Notes: a model not told the origin generated them from the letters alone. Counted from the stretch's first letter, positions 33,069-43,782 are shown. The stretch is 64,000 bases of DNA from Bordetella genomosp. 11 (GCF_002261215.1 NZ_NEVS01000004.1:2294001-2358000), one strand, 5' to 3'. Program-made: numbers and translations.

Positions 33069-34521
33069 CCGGCGCCTGCCCGGCCAGCGGTTGCGGGTCC
33101 GCCTCGGCCCGGTCGGCCGCGTCCGCTTCGGCGGGCGGCTCCAGGGCGACAGGTTCGCTCGTGACGGCAGCCTGCTCGGCCGCCGCGCCGCCCTTGCGCC
33201 GCTCGAACACGGCCGCGAAAAAGCCATCGGTGCCGTGCACGTCCGGCCGCAGTTGCATGTAAGGGCCTTGCAGGTTCAGCCCTTCGCAGCGCGCGCCGAC
33301 GAGCGCGGCGGCGTCCAGGCGTTCGAACTCGGGGTGCGTGGCGAGGAAAATCTCGGCCTGGGCCTCGTTTTCCTCCACCAGCAGGCTGCAGGTGGCGTAG
33401 ACCAGCCGCCCGCCCGGCGCGACACAGCGGGCCGCCGCGGACAAGATGCGGGTCTGCAGGACGCCCAGTTCCTGCAATGCCTCCGGGTGCTGGCGCCATT
33501 TCAGGTCAGGATTTCGCCGCAAGGTGCCGATGCCGCTGCAGGGCGCATCCACCAACACCCGCTGGGCCTTGCCGGCCAGGCGTTTGACCCGGGTGTCGTT
33601 TTCGCTGTCGATGACGACCGGCACCACATTGGAAAGGCCGCTGCGCGCGAAACGGGGTTTGGCGCGCGCCAGGCGCGCGGCCGACACATCGAAGGCGTAC
33701 AGCCGGCCCGTCGACCGCATCAGCGCCCCGATCAGCAAAGTCTTGCCGCCGGCGCCGGCGCAGAAATCGATGATCATTTCGCCACGCCGTGGCGCGACCA
33801 GCAGGGCGAGAAGCTGGCTGCCCTCGTCCTGGACCTCGATTTCCCCGGCCTCGAACTGGGGCCACCGATTGACAGGCGGATGTCCGTCCAGGCGTATCCC
33901 CCACGGAGAGAAAGGCATGGGGCGCGGCTGGTAGCGCGCGGCCGGGCCGTTGCTCAGGCCTCGCAGGACGGTGTCCCGATCCGCCTTCAAGGGGTTGACG
34001 CGCAGATCGAGCGGCGCCGGGCGGTTCAGGGCATCGACCAGGGCGTCGGCGTTCTCGAAAGCCCCCAGGCGCTCATCGAGCCAGTCCGGCAGGCTGGCGC
34101 GCACGGCGCGCGGCAGCGTGGCCGGATCGATCCGCAGGATGTGGTCCAGCCAATCATTTTCCTGGGGCGTCAATGCGTCGCGCAGGGCTTCCCGCCCCTG
34201 GGTGGCGGCCAGGCCCTGGATGGCCAGCCGGCGCGCGGCGGCGCCGACGCCGGTTTCGGCGAAGCGCCGATAGCGCCGCAGATTGCGCAGGACGTCGTAG
34301 GCCGCCTCCGCCACTTGCGCGCGGTCGCGCCCGCCCAGCGCGGGATGCGCGCGCAGCCAATGCGTCAGGACACCGTCCGCGGGATGCGCCCATTGCAGCA
34401 TCTCGCCCAGAACCTGCTGCACCTGGCCCAGCCGGATGGCAGCAAACGACGGGCGCGGACGATCCGCCTCGCCGGCGCGCGGCGCCATGGATCTTGCGCC
34501 GGCGCGATGCGGTTTCTTCAT
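33040..34521 (-). CDS. rsmB: RsmB/NOP-family rRNA cytosine-C5 methyltransferase
   Basis: Methylates cytosine C5 in 16S rRNA using S-adenosylmethionine. The 493-residue product has a SAM site IDFCAGAGGKTLLIGAL near residue 250, catalytic PC motif DAPCSGIG near 315 and TC motif YATCSLL near 375. The Ala/Pro/Glu-rich tail after residue 435 is low-complexity. The RsmB identity rests on general similarity; another 5-methylcytosine RNA methyltransferase of the family is possible. It follows purN by 43 bases on the same strand. Confidence 0.85.
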   Translation of the reverse strand: MKKPHRAGARSMAPRAGEADRPRPSFAAIRLGQVQQVLGEMLQWAHPADGVLTHWLRAHPALGGRDRAQVAEAAYDVLRNLRRYRRFAETGVGAAARRLAIQGLAATQGREALRDALTPQENDWLDHILRIDPATLPRAVRASLPDWLDERLGAFENADALVDALNRPAPLDLRVNPLKADRDTVLRGLSNGPAARYQPRPMPFSPWGIRLDGHPPVNRWPQFEAGEIEVQDEGSQLLALLVAPRRGEMIIDFCAGAGGKTLLIGALMRSTGRLYAFDVSAARLARAKPRFARSGLSNVVPVVIDSENDTRVKRLAGKAQRVLVDAPCSGIGTLRRNPDLKWRQHPEALQELGVLQTRILSAAARCVAPGGRLVYATCSLLVEENEAQAEIFLATHPEFERLDAAALVGARCEGLNLQGPYMQLRPDVHGTDGFFAAVFERRKGGAAAEQAAVTSEPVALEPPAEADAADRAEADPQPLAGQAPVSDPSAGQA

Positions 34522-34564
34522 GTCTATTCCCTGACGGGCGTTCGCCCATCGATAAAAGATCGGT

Positions 34565-35242
34565 TTACGTTCCGGCGGTATCGCCGGCGGACCCTATGAA
34601 CAGGCGCGACGGCTCGCCCTCTACCTGGACGCGATGGTCCGCCGTCAGGCTGACACGCCCCTCCACGAGCCAGCGCACCGCCGCGGGAAACATTTGGTGC
34701 TCCATGCCCAGGACGCGCTCGGCGAGGCTTTCCGGCGTATCGCCGCTTAGCACAGGCACGCAGGCCTGCGCGATGATGGGCCCATGATCGAGCAGGGGCG
34801 TGACGAAATGGACGGTGCAGCCATGCACCTGTACCCCCGTAGCCAATGCCTGGCCATGGGTGTGCAGGCCGGGAAACGCCGGCAGCAAGGACGGATGGAT
34901 ATTGACCAGGCGGCCCGCATAGCGGCTGACGAAGCCGGGCGTGAGCACGCGCATGAATCCCGCCAGGATCACGTAATCGGGCCGATGGCGGTCGATCTCC
35001 TCGGCCAGGGCGGCGTCGAACGCCTCGCGCCCGGGGAAATCGCGGTGATACACGGATGCAGCCGGGATGCCGGCTTCGCGGGCCCATTGCAGGCCAGCCG
35101 CATCGGGCCGGCTGGCGATGACCGCGGAAATATCGGCCGGCCAGTTCTCGCGGCGGCAGGCCTGGACCAGGGCCTGCATATTGCTGCCGCGGCCGGAAAT
35201 CAGAATAACGAGCCGCCGACGACCCGAAGATAAAGCTGCCAA
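34565..35242 (-). CDS. purN: Phosphoribosylglycinamide formyltransferase 1 (GAR transformylase)
   Basis: Formylates GAR with 10-formyl-THF in purine synthesis. The best start is TTG at 35242 (read as MAALSSGRRRLVILISGRGSN), 225 residues against about 212 in E. coli; no ATG lies close to the conserved N-terminus. Motifs are SGRGSNMQAL at 15-24, the folate-binding region HPSLLPAFPGLHTH near 116, and FVTPLLDHGPIIAQ near 148 with the catalytic Asp. It is divergent from ribF with 58 bases between starts. The larger open frames extending upstream on this strand are not genes. Confidence 0.93.
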   Translation of the reverse strand: MAALSSGRRRLVILISGRGSNMQALVQACRRENWPADISAVIASRPDAAGLQWAREAGIPAASVYHRDFPGREAFDAALAEEIDRHRPDYVILAGFMRVLTPGFVSRYAGRLVNIHPSLLPAFPGLHTHGQALATGVQVHGCTVHFVTPLLDHGPIIAQACVPVLSGDTPESLAERVLGMEHQMFPAAVRWLVEGRVSLTADHRVQVEGEPSRLFIGSAGDTAGT

Positions 35243-35300
35243 GGTGTATGTTCCAGAGGAAATAAAGAGCAAGCGCGGGCAAAATTGTAAACTCTCGTTC

Positions 35301-36269
35301 GTGAAACCCGCGCTGCACATCTTCCGCTCCCTTCCCCCGCCCGGCGCCCGCCGCCCCTGCGCCCTGACGATCGGCAACTTCGACGGGGTGCATCGGGGAC
35401 ACCAGGCCATGCTGGCGCGCGTGCGCGCCGCGGCCCGTGAACGCGGCCTGACGCCGGCCGTCATGACTTTCGAACCGCATCCGCGCGAATATTTCGCCGT
35501 GTTGAATCAACGCCCGGAACTCGCGCCGACGCGGATCACCGGCCTGCGGGACAAGCTGGACGCCCTGGCGCGATTCGGCATCGAACAGGTGGTCGTCGAG
35601 CGATTCAACGCCCGCCTGGCGGAAATGTCGCCCGAGACCTTCATCGATCGGTTGCTGGTGCGCGGCCTCGGCGCCCGCTGGATCCTCGTCGGCCCGGACT
35701 TCCGCTTTGGCCACAAGCGCAGCGGGGACATCGAGCTGCTGCGCGACGCCGGCAGGACCCACGGTTTCGACGTGGAAACGCTGGCCGATGTCACCGATGC
35801 GCATGGGCACCGCATTTCCAGCTCTGAGGTCCGCACCGCCCTGGCCGTGGGCGACCTGGCGCGCGCGCAGGATCTGCTGGGCCACCCCTATCACCTCAGC
35901 GGCCACGTCGTGCATGGCCGCAAGCTGGGCCGCACCCTTGGATTCCCCACCCTCAACGTACGGGTGACGCCGCGCTGCGCGGCCCGCTCGGGCATCTACG
36001 TGGTACGGGTGCACGGGCTGGGCGATACGCCCCTGCCCGCCGTTGCCAGCCTGGGCGTGCGCCCCACCGTGGAGGACGGCGGGCAGGTGCTGCTGGAAGC
36101 CCACGTACTGGACGCCGCCGCCCTGGATGCATACGGTAAACTCGTGCGGATCGAATTCCTGCAACAGCTGCGGGACGAAGAAAAGTTCCCGGATCTCCCT
36201 TCCCTGACAGCCGCCATCGCCGAAGACGCGCGAAACGCGCGCGCCTACTTTGCCGTTCATGGACTATAA
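35301..36269 (+). CDS. ribF: Bifunctional riboflavin kinase/FAD synthetase
   Basis: Phosphorylates riboflavin to FMN and adenylates FMN to FAD. The start is GTG at 35301 ([15 protein letters not shown]), 322 residues (E. coli 313); longer frames run into the purN promoter. The N-terminal adenylyltransferase has [16 protein letters not shown] near residue 24 and the [11 protein letters not shown] stretch near residue 172. The C-terminal flavokinase domain has [11 protein letters not shown] near 211. It overlaps ileS by 11 bases and begins the ribF-ileS-lspA-coaBC series. Confidence 0.95.
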   Translation: MKPALHIFRSLPPPGARRPCALTIGNFDGVHRGHQAMLARVRAAARERGLTPAVMTFEPHPREYFAVLNQRPELAPTRITGLRDKLDALARFGIEQVVVERFNARLAEMSPETFIDRLLVRGLGARWILVGPDFRFGHKRSGDIELLRDAGRTHGFDVETLADVTDAHGHRISSSEVRTALAVGDLARAQDLLGHPYHLSGHVVHGRKLGRTLGFPTLNVRVTPRCAARSGIYVVRVHGLGDTPLPAVASLGVRPTVEDGGQVLLEAHVLDAAALDAYGKLVRIEFLQQLRDEEKFPDLPSLTAAIAEDARNARAYFAVHGL

Positions 36270-39123
36270 AAAGACGCTCAACCTGCCCGACACCTCCTTT
36301 CCGATGCGGGGCGACCTTGCGAAGCGCGAGCCCGCATGGATTGCCGAATGGGAGGAAAACCACGTTTACCAGGCCATCCGTGCCGCCAGCAAAGGGCGGC
36401 CGCGCTTCGTCCTGCATGACGGGCCGCCCTACGCCAACGGCGACATCCACATCGGCCACGCGGTCAACAAGATCCTGAAGGACATCATCCTGAAGAGCCG
36501 GAACATGGCCGGCTACGACGCGCATTACGTGCCGGGCTGGGACTGCCACGGCATGCCGATCGAAATCCAGATCGAGAAAAAGTACGGCAAGAACCTTCCC
36601 GTCGCGGAGATGCAATCCAAGGCGCGCGCCTATGCGCACGAGCAGATCGAACGGCAGAAGAAGGACTTCAAGCGCCTGGGCGTACTGGGCCAGTGGGACC
36701 GGCCCTACATGACGATGGCCTTTCGCAACGAGGCCAACGAAATCCGCGCCTTGGCGCGCATCATGGATAAGGGCTATGTGTTCCGCGGTCTGAAGCCGGT
36801 GAACTGGTGCTTCGATTGCGGCTCGGCGCTGGCCGAGGCGGAAGTCGAATACGCCGACCGGGTGGACCCGGCGGTCGACGTAGCCTTCCCCTTCGCCGAC
36901 AAGGCAGGGCTGGCGCGCGCATTCGGGTTGGCGTCCGTGGACGACGGCGCCATTGTCATCTGGACGACCACGCCCTGGACGATTCCTTCCAACCAGGCGC
37001 TGAACCTGCATCCCGAAATCGAGTACGCGCTGGTGCGGGTATCCCCCGCCCTGCCCACCGGTCCGCTGCTGCTGCTGGCGACTGAACGCGTGCAAACCTG
37101 TCTGGAGCACTGGGGGTTGCAAGGTGAAATCGTGGCCACCACGCGCGGCGAAGCGCTGGCCGGGCTGACGTTCCATCACCCGCTTGCACGGGTCGATGCC
37201 GGCTACAACCGCCTGTCACCCGTTTACCTGGGCGACTATGTCACCCTGGATACCGGCACGGGCGTGGTGCATTCGGCGCCCGCCTACGGCATCGAGGATT
37301 TCGTGTCGTGCAAGACGCACGGCCTGGCCGATGCGGACATGCTCAGTCCCGTGATGGGCGACGGTCGGTACGCCTCCACGCTGCCGCTATTCGGCGGCCT
37401 GAGCATCTGGGACGCCAACCCCAAGATCGTCGAAACCCTGCGCGAGGCCGGTACGCTGCTGCACAGCGAAAAGCATAAGCACAGCTACATGCACTGCTGG
37501 CGGCACAAGACACCGATCATCTATCGCGCCACCAATCAATGGTTCGCCGGCATGGATATCACGCCGCGCGAGGGCGGCCCCACCCTGCGCGAAGCCGCGC
37601 TGGCCGGTATCGAGGCGACGCGTTTCTATCCCGCCTGGGGCCGCGCGCGCCTGCACGCCATGATCGCCAACCGTCCCGACTGGACCTTGTCGCGCCAGCG
37701 CCAATGGGGCGTGCCCATGGCGTTCTTCGTGCACAAGGAAACCGGTACGCTGCATCCCCGCACCGTCGAACTGCTGGAGCAGATTGCGCAGCGCGTCGAA
37801 CAGGGCGGCATCGAAACCTGGCAGTCGCTGGATCCGCGCGAATTGCTGGGCGACGAAGCCGACATGTACGAGAAAAGCCGCGACACGCTCGATGTGTGGT
37901 TCGACTCCGGCACCACGCACTTCACGGTACTGGGCGGCAAGGACGCGACGCAATCGGGTTCGCATGGCGAAGAACTGGCCTGGCCGGCCGACCTCTACCT
38001 CGAGGGCTCGGACCAGCATCGCGGCTGGTTCCACTCCTCTCTGCTGACGGGCTGCATGCTTTACGGCCGCCCTCCCTACAACGCGTTGCTCACGCACGGC
38101 TTCGTCGTCGACGGCCAGGGCCGGAAAATGAGCAAATCGGTGGGCAACGTCATCGCGCCGCAGAAGGTCTCGGACTCCCTCGGCGCGGAGATCCTGCGCC
38201 TTTGGGTGGCGTCCACGGACTACTCCGGGGAATTGTCCATCTCCGACGAGATCCTCAAGCGGGTGGTCGAAAGCTACCGCCGCATCCGCAATACCTTGCG
38301 ATTCCTGCTGGCCAACCTGGCCGACTTCGACGCGGTATCGATGACGGTGCCCTATGCGCAGCGCCTCGAGATCGACCGCTATGCGCTCGCCATGACCGCG
38401 CAAATGCAGCAGGAAGTGCTGGGCCACTACGAAAAATACGACTTCCATCCCGCGATGTCGCGCCTGCAGACCTTCTGCTCCGAAGACCTGGGCGCGTTCT
38501 ACCTGGATATCCTGAAGGATCGCCTGTACACGACCGGCGCCGCCAGCGTGGCGCGCCGATCCGCGCAAAGCACGCTGCTCGACATCACGCAGACGCTGGT
38601 CAAGCTGATGGCTCCCGTGCTGTCCTTCACCGCCGAAGAGGCATGGAAGGAATTGACCGGCACCGCGCTCAAGCATCAGGCCGACGTCGCGCGCGCCACG
38701 GTGTTCGCGGAAGTCTTCCAGGCCCTGCCGCCCCTGGCCGAGGGGGACCCGCTGCCCGCCAAATGGAGTCGCCTGCGGGCCATCCGCGCGGAGGTGATGC
38801 GCAAGCTCGAGGAAGTGCGCAGCGCCGGCGGCATCGGTTCGTCGCTGCAGGCCGAGATCGACATCACCGCATCCGGCGATGACCTCGATGCGCTACGCAG
38901 TCTGGGCGACGACCTGCGCTTCGTCCTGATCGTTTCCCGGGCGACGGTACATGCCGGCACCGGTGGCGAGCGGCAGATCGCGATCGCGCCCTCTTCGCAC
39001 AAGAAATGCGAACGCTGCTGGCATTGGCGGGCCGACGTGGGTGTGGACCCGGACCATCCGGAAATCTGCGGTCGTTGTGTCAGCAACCTGTTCGGCACTG
39101 GCGAGGCGCGCGAGCATGCTTGA
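36259..39123 (+). CDS. ileS: Isoleucyl-tRNA synthetase
   Basis: A class Ia synthetase that charges tRNA-Ile and edits valine. ATG 36259 ([20 protein letters not shown]) is preferred over TTG at 36250; 954 residues (E. coli 938). HIGH-type motif GDIHIGHA near residue 64, CP1 editing domain at about 200-400, KMSKS in [10 protein letters not shown] near 622, and a C-terminal zinc site KCERCWHWR with ICGRCV. This four-cysteine form is the mupirocin-sensitive bacterial type by general knowledge. It overlaps ribF and lspA, indicating one transcript. Confidence 0.98.
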   Translation: MDYKKTLNLPDTSFPMRGDLAKREPAWIAEWEENHVYQAIRAASKGRPRFVLHDGPPYANGDIHIGHAVNKILKDIILKSRNMAGYDAHYVPGWDCHGMPIEIQIEKKYGKNLPVAEMQSKARAYAHEQIERQKKDFKRLGVLGQWDRPYMTMAFRNEANEIRALARIMDKGYVFRGLKPVNWCFDCGSALAEAEVEYADRVDPAVDVAFPFADKAGLARAFGLASVDDGAIVIWTTTPWTIPSNQALNLHPEIEYALVRVSPALPTGPLLLLATERVQTCLEHWGLQGEIVATTRGEALAGLTFHHPLARVDAGYNRLSPVYLGDYVTLDTGTGVVHSAPAYGIEDFVSCKTHGLADADMLSPVMGDGRYASTLPLFGGLSIWDANPKIVETLREAGTLLHSEKHKHSYMHCWRHKTPIIYRATNQWFAGMDITPREGGPTLREAALAGIEATRFYPAWGRARLHAMIANRPDWTLSRQRQWGVPMAFFVHKETGTLHPRTVELLEQIAQRVEQGGIETWQSLDPRELLGDEADMYEKSRDTLDVWFDSGTTHFTVLGGKDATQSGSHGEELAWPADLYLEGSDQHRGWFHSSLLTGCMLYGRPPYNALLTHGFVVDGQGRKMSKSVGNVIAPQKVSDSLGAEILRLWVASTDYSGELSISDEILKRVVESYRRIRNTLRFLLANLADFDAVSMTVPYAQRLEIDRYALAMTAQMQQEVLGHYEKYDFHPAMSRLQTFCSEDLGAFYLDILKDRLYTTGAASVARRSAQSTLLDITQTLVKLMAPVLSFTAEEAWKELTGTALKHQADVARATVFAEVFQALPPLAEGDPLPAKWSRLRAIRAEVMRKLEEVRSAGGIGSSLQAEIDITASGDDLDALRSLGDDLRFVLIVSRATVHAGTGGERQIAIAPSSHKKCERCWHWRADVGVDPDHPEICGRCVSNLFGTGEAREHA

Positions 39124-39670
39124 GGCAGGCGATCGGTTATCCGCCGCCGGCGCGGCGCCCGCGCCGCGCGGCCGCGGACTGGCGTTCTGGCTTTTGGTGG
39201 CCCTGGTCGTGATCGTTCTGGACCAGGCGGCCAAGCTGTACTTCAACGGCAGCTACACCTATGGCCAACGTGTCAATGTACTGCCCATATTCGATTTCAC
39301 GCTGGTGTACAACCGTGGCGCGGCCTTCAGTTTCCTGGCCACGGAAGCGGGTTGGCAACGCTGGTTCTTCACCGCGCTGGGCGTCGTCGCCGCCATCGTC
39401 ATCACGGTGATCCTCGGGCGCCAGGGACGCCGCGCGCATCCCCGATTCTCGCTGGCCCTGGCGATGATCATGGGAGGGGCGCTGGGCAACGTGATCGATC
39501 GGGTCGTCTACGGCCACGTGGTCGATTTCCTGCTTTTCTACTGGAAGGACTGGTACTACCCGGCGTTCAATGTGGCCGACGTCGCGATTACCTGCGGCGC
39601 CATCCTGCTGGTGCTGGACGAACTGCTGCGGATGCGCAAACCCGATCCGGGCCCTGTCAACAGGCCATGA
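39116..39670 (+). CDS. lspA: Lipoprotein signal peptidase (signal peptidase II)
   Basis: An inner-membrane aspartyl protease that removes signal peptides from diacylated prolipoproteins. The start is ATG at 39116, overlapping ileS by eight bases; 184 residues with four membrane spans at about 23-42, 70-88, 95-115 and 145-166. Catalytic aspartates are in [15 protein letters not shown] near 128 and FNVADVAI near 155. A Gly/Ala/Pro/Arg-rich N-terminal extension of about 15 residues precedes the first span. PqiC encoded in this window is a predicted substrate. Confidence 0.96.
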   Translation: MLEAGDRLSAAGAAPAPRGRGLAFWLLVALVVIVLDQAAKLYFNGSYTYGQRVNVLPIFDFTLVYNRGAAFSFLATEAGWQRWFFTALGVVAAIVITVILGRQGRRAHPRFSLALAMIMGGALGNVIDRVVYGHVVDFLLFYWKDWYYPAFNVADVAITCGAILLVLDELLRMRKPDPGPVNRP

Positions 39671-39712
39671 TCGGCGCATAATGGGCACGTCTTCCCGATC
39701 CGCGATTCTTCC

Positions 39713-40909
39713 ATGCTCGATCTCGCCCGCAAACGTATCGTCCTAGGCATGTCGGGTGGCATCGCCGCCTACAAAGTCGCCGAGCTCGTGCGCCGGCTTA
39801 CCGAACAGGGGGCGGTCATCGACGTCGTCATGACCGACGCCGCGACGCACTTCATCACGCCGGTCACCATGCAGGCGCTGTCAGGGCGGCCCGTCTATGT
39901 CAGCGAATGGGATGCCCGCGTCGATAACAATATGGCGCATATCGACCTGACGCGGGGCGCCGACGCCGTGCTGATCGCCCCCTGCAGCGCCGACTTCATC
40001 GCCAAGCTGGCGCACGGCATGGCCGACGACCTGTTGTCCACCCTGTGCCTGGCACGCACCTGCCCCCTGCTGATCGTGCCGGCCATGAACCGCGAGATGT
40101 GGGCCAACCGCGCCACACAGCGCAACGCCGCGCAATTGCGCGAGGACGGCGTCGAAATCCTGGGCCCGGCGGCAGGCGACCAGGCCTGCGGAGAGATCGG
40201 CGACGGCCGCATGCTGGAACCGCATGAGATCCTGGCCGACGTCATCGCCTTCTTCCAGCCCAAGACGCTTGCGGGCAAGCATGTGCTGTTGACCGCCGGC
40301 CCGACGGTCGAACCCATCGACCCCGTGCGCGTCATCAGCAACCGTTCGTCGGGCAAGACCGGGTATGCGATCGCGCGGGCCGCCCGAGAGGCGGGAGCCC
40401 GCGTCACGCTGGTCAGCGGTCCGACATCCCTGCCCGCCCCGCGCGGGGTGGATATCCAACCCGTGCAGACGGCGCGGCAAATGCATGCCGCGGTGATGGC
40501 GCAGGCGCGGCAAGCCGATATATTCATCGCCGTTGCCGCCGTCGCCGACTGGCGCGTGAAAAACGCCAGCGCACAGAAAATGAAGAAGGACGAATCCGGG
40601 GGCGGCGCGCCGGTGCTCGAGTTCGAACCCAACCCCGACATCCTGGCCGAGGTAGCGGCAATGCCGGACGGCCCATGGTGCGTGGGCTTCGCGGCGGAAA
40701 CCGAAGACCTGGCCGCGCACGCGGAAGCCAAGCGCCGGCGCAAGGGTGTCCCGTTACTGGTCGGCAATCTGGCGCATCGTGTCATGGACCTCGACGACAC
40801 CGAGCTCGTGCTTTTCGATGAAAGCGGCATGCATCCGCTGCCGCCGGCCGCCAAGCTGGATGCGGCCCGGCGCCTTGTCGCCGAAATCGCGGCGCGACTG
40901 CCCGGCTGA
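39713..40909 (+). CDS. coaBC: Bifunctional phosphopantothenoylcysteine decarboxylase/phosphopantothenate-cysteine ligase
   Basis: Catalyses two consecutive steps of coenzyme A synthesis. The 398-residue product (E. coli 406) has an N-terminal flavoprotein (GMSGGIAAYK near residue 11, active-site His in NNMAHIDL, PAMNREMW near 122, and the Cys in QACGEIGDGRM). The C-terminal ligase domain starts with LTAGPTVEPIDPVRVISN near 193. The Asn-Arg-Ser-Ser-Gly-Lys stretch is conserved. It lies 42 bases after lspA. Confidence 0.96.
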   Translation: MLDLARKRIVLGMSGGIAAYKVAELVRRLTEQGAVIDVVMTDAATHFITPVTMQALSGRPVYVSEWDARVDNNMAHIDLTRGADAVLIAPCSADFIAKLAHGMADDLLSTLCLARTCPLLIVPAMNREMWANRATQRNAAQLREDGVEILGPAAGDQACGEIGDGRMLEPHEILADVIAFFQPKTLAGKHVLLTAGPTVEPIDPVRVISNRSSGKTGYAIARAAREAGARVTLVSGPTSLPAPRGVDIQPVQTARQMHAAVMAQARQADIFIAVAAVADWRVKNASAQKMKKDESGGGAPVLEFEPNPDILAEVAAMPDGPWCVGFAAETEDLAAHAEAKRRRKGVPLLVGNLAHRVMDLDDTELVLFDESGMHPLPPAAKLDAARRLVAEIAARLPG

Positions 40910-40916
40910 CCTGCTC

Positions 40917-41972
40917 TTAGTCCGCCTGCGCGGAAGCAGCCTGGGTGGTGCGGCTGGCCCAGGCTCCCAATGGCAGGGGCGGCTGCGGCGCGACGATGCG
41001 ATTCAATATCTGCCGCAGTTCAGCCCACCCGCCGCGATCGCTCGGCCACCGGCTGGGCAGGACGGTCCGCCAACCTGCCAAGGGTGAGCCCCTCGCCATG
41101 ACGAATCGAAAGGTGTAATACCCAGGCATGCCCATGCGCAGGTCGGTGACCACGAGGTCGCCGCCGATCGCGTCGTAGCGCAGCCAGCCCCCCGTGAACC
41201 ACTCCAGACGCGCCAGCAGTTGATCGGGCGGCAGGCCCCGCAGCAATCCCCGGTTCAGCGGCTGGCGCAATTGCTCCGGTTCGTCGCGATCGAACACGCT
41301 GGCCACGGTTTCGTAGTACGTGTCGTCGGGCCCGCGCGCGACAACCCGCCAAAGCAGGCTATTCAAGGGCATGGGCGCGGAAAACATCGCCGACGCGCGC
41401 TCGCCGCGCGCGGCCAATGCGGTACGCACGTGCTGCTCGACCAGGGTTTTCGCGACCAGCGTCCAGGCCAGGTAGGCCGCCGCGAACCCCAGCGCCCCGC
41501 CGCGCAGGCGGCTGATGCGTTCGCCCCAGACGAGGTTGGCCAGGAATGCAGCCAGCAAAGGCAGCGTGAAGACCGGATCGATGATGAAGATGCTGGATAG
41601 GCTGGCAGGCTGCACCGGCAACGGCCAGAACAGCTGGGTTCCATAGGTCGTCATCGCATCCAGCAACGGGTGCGTGATCAGCACCAGCCACAAGGTTAGG
41701 AATAGGCGGCTCGCGGAATACGGTGCCGACGGCCAGCGCCGGCGCACCAGCCAGGCCAGCAAGGCGGCCAGGCCGGTCAGGACGAAGAGGGAATGGGAAA
41801 AACCCCGGTGATAGGTCATCAGCGAAACCGGATCGGGATACGGCACAAATACATCCAGATCCGGCAGCGTGGCGAGCACGGCACCGTACAGCAGGGCCTT
41901 GCGTCCCTGAAAACGACCCAGCAGGGCCGCCTGAATGGCTCCCCCCATAGCAACGTGCGTAAGCGAATCCAT
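40917..41972 (-). CDS. YdjM-like membrane-bound metal-dependent hydrolase (DUF457)
   Basis: A membrane protein of the LexA-regulated/YdjM hydrolase family of unknown substrate. ATG 41972 (MDSLTHVAMGGAIQAALLG) matches the usual start; ATG 41990 is also possible. The product has 351 residues. Metal-binding-like histidines and acids are in SLTHVAMGG, LPDLDVFVPYPD, and YHRGFSHSL, all within the first 75 residues. Hydrophobic spans follow at about 75-95, 108-130, 150-170 and 185-205, then a soluble C-terminal domain of about 140 residues. It is convergent with coaBC with only seven bases between stops. No LexA box is seen upstream. Confidence 0.8.
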   Translation of the reverse strand: MDSLTHVAMGGAIQAALLGRFQGRKALLYGAVLATLPDLDVFVPYPDPVSLMTYHRGFSHSLFVLTGLAALLAWLVRRRWPSAPYSASRLFLTLWLVLITHPLLDAMTTYGTQLFWPLPVQPASLSSIFIIDPVFTLPLLAAFLANLVWGERISRLRGGALGFAAAYLAWTLVAKTLVEQHVRTALAARGERASAMFSAPMPLNSLLWRVVARGPDDTYYETVASVFDRDEPEQLRQPLNRGLLRGLPPDQLLARLEWFTGGWLRYDAIGGDLVVTDLRMGMPGYYTFRFVMARGSPLAGWRTVLPSRWPSDRGGWAELRQILNRIVAPQPPLPLGAWASRTTQAASAQAD

Positions 41973-42069
41973 GTTTTGCGTGTATTCCATTGCCAGCGGT
42001 GCGCGGCGCCGCCCCGCGCGGCGCCCAGCCGACAAGGTAAGATACCGCATCCGAATGGCGGGGCGCGAC

Positions 42070-42711
42070 ATGGACCATTTCGTCGACCAGGTACGAAGCT
42101 TTATCGAGGCCAACCAGGATTGGGCTGGCCCCATCACGGCCCTGCTGACCATGGCGGAATCGCTTGTGATCGTCGGGCTGTTCGTGCCCGCCACAGCGCT
42201 GATGCTGATCACCGGCGGGCTGGTCGGCAGCGGATCGCTGGACGGCAGCACCATCCTGCTTTGGGGCATCGCGGGTGCTGTCGTGGGCGATGCCTTGTCG
42301 TATTGGCTGGGGCGTGGCGTCGGCCCGCGCGTGCTGCGCCGCTGGCCGCTCAGCAATCATCGCCCCGCCGTCGCGCGCGCGCGGCTGTTCTTTTCGCGGT
42401 ACGGCTTCGCTTCGGTGCTGGCCGGGCGGTTCATGGGCCCCATCCGCAGCACGATCCCCACGGTTGCCGGGGTGATGGGAATGAGCCACGCCCGCTTCCA
42501 GGCGGCCAATGTTTTGTCGGCCGCCCTATGGATGCCGGCCATGCTTGCACCCGGCTACCTGACCATGCGGAACATGGACGACATCTCGGGCGCCAGCCAC
42601 ATCGGCATGCTGATCGGCACGGGTATCTCGATCCTGCTTGGCGTATGGCTGTTGTGCGTGATGCTGCGCAAGCGGCGTATCCCTTCCGCCGCGCGCCGGA
42701 CGCGCCGGTAG
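42070..42711 (+). CDS. DedA-family membrane protein
   Basis: DedA proteins are inner-membrane proteins implicated in lipid-carrier or phospholipid translocation and envelope homeostasis. From ATG 42070 (MDHFVDQVRSF) it has 213 residues; ATG 42055 adds five. It shows the family segments FVPATALMLITGGLVGSG near residue 39, a DALSYWLGRGVGPR stretch near 75, and the GRFMGPIRSTIPTVAGVMGM loop near 117, which carries the conserved Arg and Pro. It lies eight bases before the next gene. Confidence 0.9.
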   Translation: MDHFVDQVRSFIEANQDWAGPITALLTMAESLVIVGLFVPATALMLITGGLVGSGSLDGSTILLWGIAGAVVGDALSYWLGRGVGPRVLRRWPLSNHRPAVARARLFFSRYGFASVLAGRFMGPIRSTIPTVAGVMGMSHARFQAANVLSAALWMPAMLAPGYLTMRNMDDISGASHIGMLIGTGISILLGVWLLCVMLRKRRIPSAARRTRR

Positions 42712-42719
42712 GAGCTCGC

Positions 42720-43259
42720 ATGGCGATCGATGGCGAGCCCAAGGACGGCGATTACGTCCGCTATATCGAGAAACTGGTGAACCGCGGCCAGGCCGCGCCG
42801 GGCCAGGTCCTCGGCAAGGCGGGCCACGCGGGGCCGTCACCGCTGCCACCGCCCTCGCCCGGCGAAGTGGTTCGCGATGCGCCGCCTGCCGCCCGCCGGC
42901 CTGCCGCGGCGTGGGGCCGCGGGGCCGCGTCGGCCACGCCCGCTTCCGCACCGTCACGCGACACCGCGCCACCCGCACAGGACACTTTGGCCGCGCGCGC
43001 CGGCAAGCGCCGTGGCGCTCTGGCAGTCACCATCGTGGGCCTCGCCATCGCGTGGCAAGCGCTTCGCATGCTGTTCCAGGCGCTGCGCCAGCCGGAATTC
43101 GATCCACAGGACCTGGTGCCCGTCGCCTTTCTATTGATTTTCGCCGGCATGCTCTGGCGGGCTGCCCGCAGCCAGCGGACACGGGCCGGCCAGCCGCCCG
43201 CCCGCCTGCCTCCGTTGACCACCATCGCCAAACACGAGCCCGGTAAACCGGCCCGCTGA
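42720..43259 (+). CDS. Conserved-type membrane protein of unknown function, DedA neighbour
   Basis: I do not recognise a family. The start ATG 42720 follows a strong TAGGAG and lies eight bases after the DedA stop, so coupling is likely. The 179-residue product begins with a polar stretch ([19 protein letters not shown]), then an 80-residue Pro/Ala/Arg-rich disordered segment. Two hydrophobic spans follow at about 100-120 ([18 protein letters not shown]) and 136-152 ([14 protein letters not shown]), then a basic tail. A role alongside DedA is an inference from position only. Confidence 0.65.
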   Translation: MAIDGEPKDGDYVRYIEKLVNRGQAAPGQVLGKAGHAGPSPLPPPSPGEVVRDAPPAARRPAAAWGRGAASATPASAPSRDTAPPAQDTLAARAGKRRGALAVTIVGLAIAWQALRMLFQALRQPEFDPQDLVPVAFLLIFAGMLWRAARSQRTRAGQPPARLPPLTTIAKHEPGKPAR

Positions 43260-43311
43260 ATCCCTTGCCGTCCGCGTTCGGCGGACGCTCCAGCCTTACC
43301 ATCCCGAAACG

Positions 43312-43761
43312 ATGAAATCCGTAGCCCTGAAAATCCTCGACGAACGCATGCGCGAATTCCTGCCCGCCTACGCCACGCCCGGCGCCGCCGGCCTGGACTT
43401 GCGTGCCTGCCTGGAAACCGCGCTGACCCTTGCCCCGGGCGAGACGGCGCTCGTGCCCACGGGGCTGGCCATCCACATCGGCGATCCCGGATATGCCGCC
43501 ATGATCCTGCCGCGTTCGGGCCTGGGCCACAAACACGGAATCGTACTGGGCAATCTGGTCGGGCTGATCGACTCCGACTACCAGGGGCAATTGATGGTGT
43601 CGACGTGGAACCGTGGCAGTGCCGACTTCACGTTGCACCCCATGGACCGCCTGGCGCAGATGGTCATCGTGCCCGTGGCCCAGGTGGCCTTCGAAGTCGT
43701 GACGGACTTCGACGCGTCGGAGCGCGGCGCCGGCGGCTTCGGCAGCACGGGCCGCGGCTAG
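43312..43761 (+). CDS. dut: dUTP diphosphatase (dUTPase)
   Basis: Hydrolyses dUTP to dUMP, keeping uracil out of DNA and feeding dTMP synthesis. The 149-residue trimeric-type enzyme (E. coli 151) has all five motifs: AGLDLRA near 23, [10 protein letters not shown] near 68, [12 protein letters not shown] near 83, DRLAQMV near 107, and the flexible C-terminal [10 protein letters not shown]. In many proteobacteria dut directly follows coaBC; here three genes lie between. Confidence 0.97.
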   Translation: MKSVALKILDERMREFLPAYATPGAAGLDLRACLETALTLAPGETALVPTGLAIHIGDPGYAAMILPRSGLGHKHGIVLGNLVGLIDSDYQGQLMVSTWNRGSADFTLHPMDRLAQMVIVPVAQVAFEVVTDFDASERGAGGFGSTGRG

Positions 43762-43782
43762 CTGGCGCTTTGCTGCGCCAGC
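43761..43782. terminator. Hairpin after dut
   Basis: GCTGGCGC and GCGCCAGC form an eight-base perfect stem around TTTGCT, beginning at the last base of the dut stop codon. A TTTT run comes only 13 bases later. A possible terminator between convergent dut and the flavin oxidoreductase gene. Confidence 0.5.

Noticed and set aside
34524..36260. 578-codon minus-strand frame running through ribF into the purN region
   Set aside because: It is out of frame with purN and antisense to ribF; the purN frame itself explains the region.
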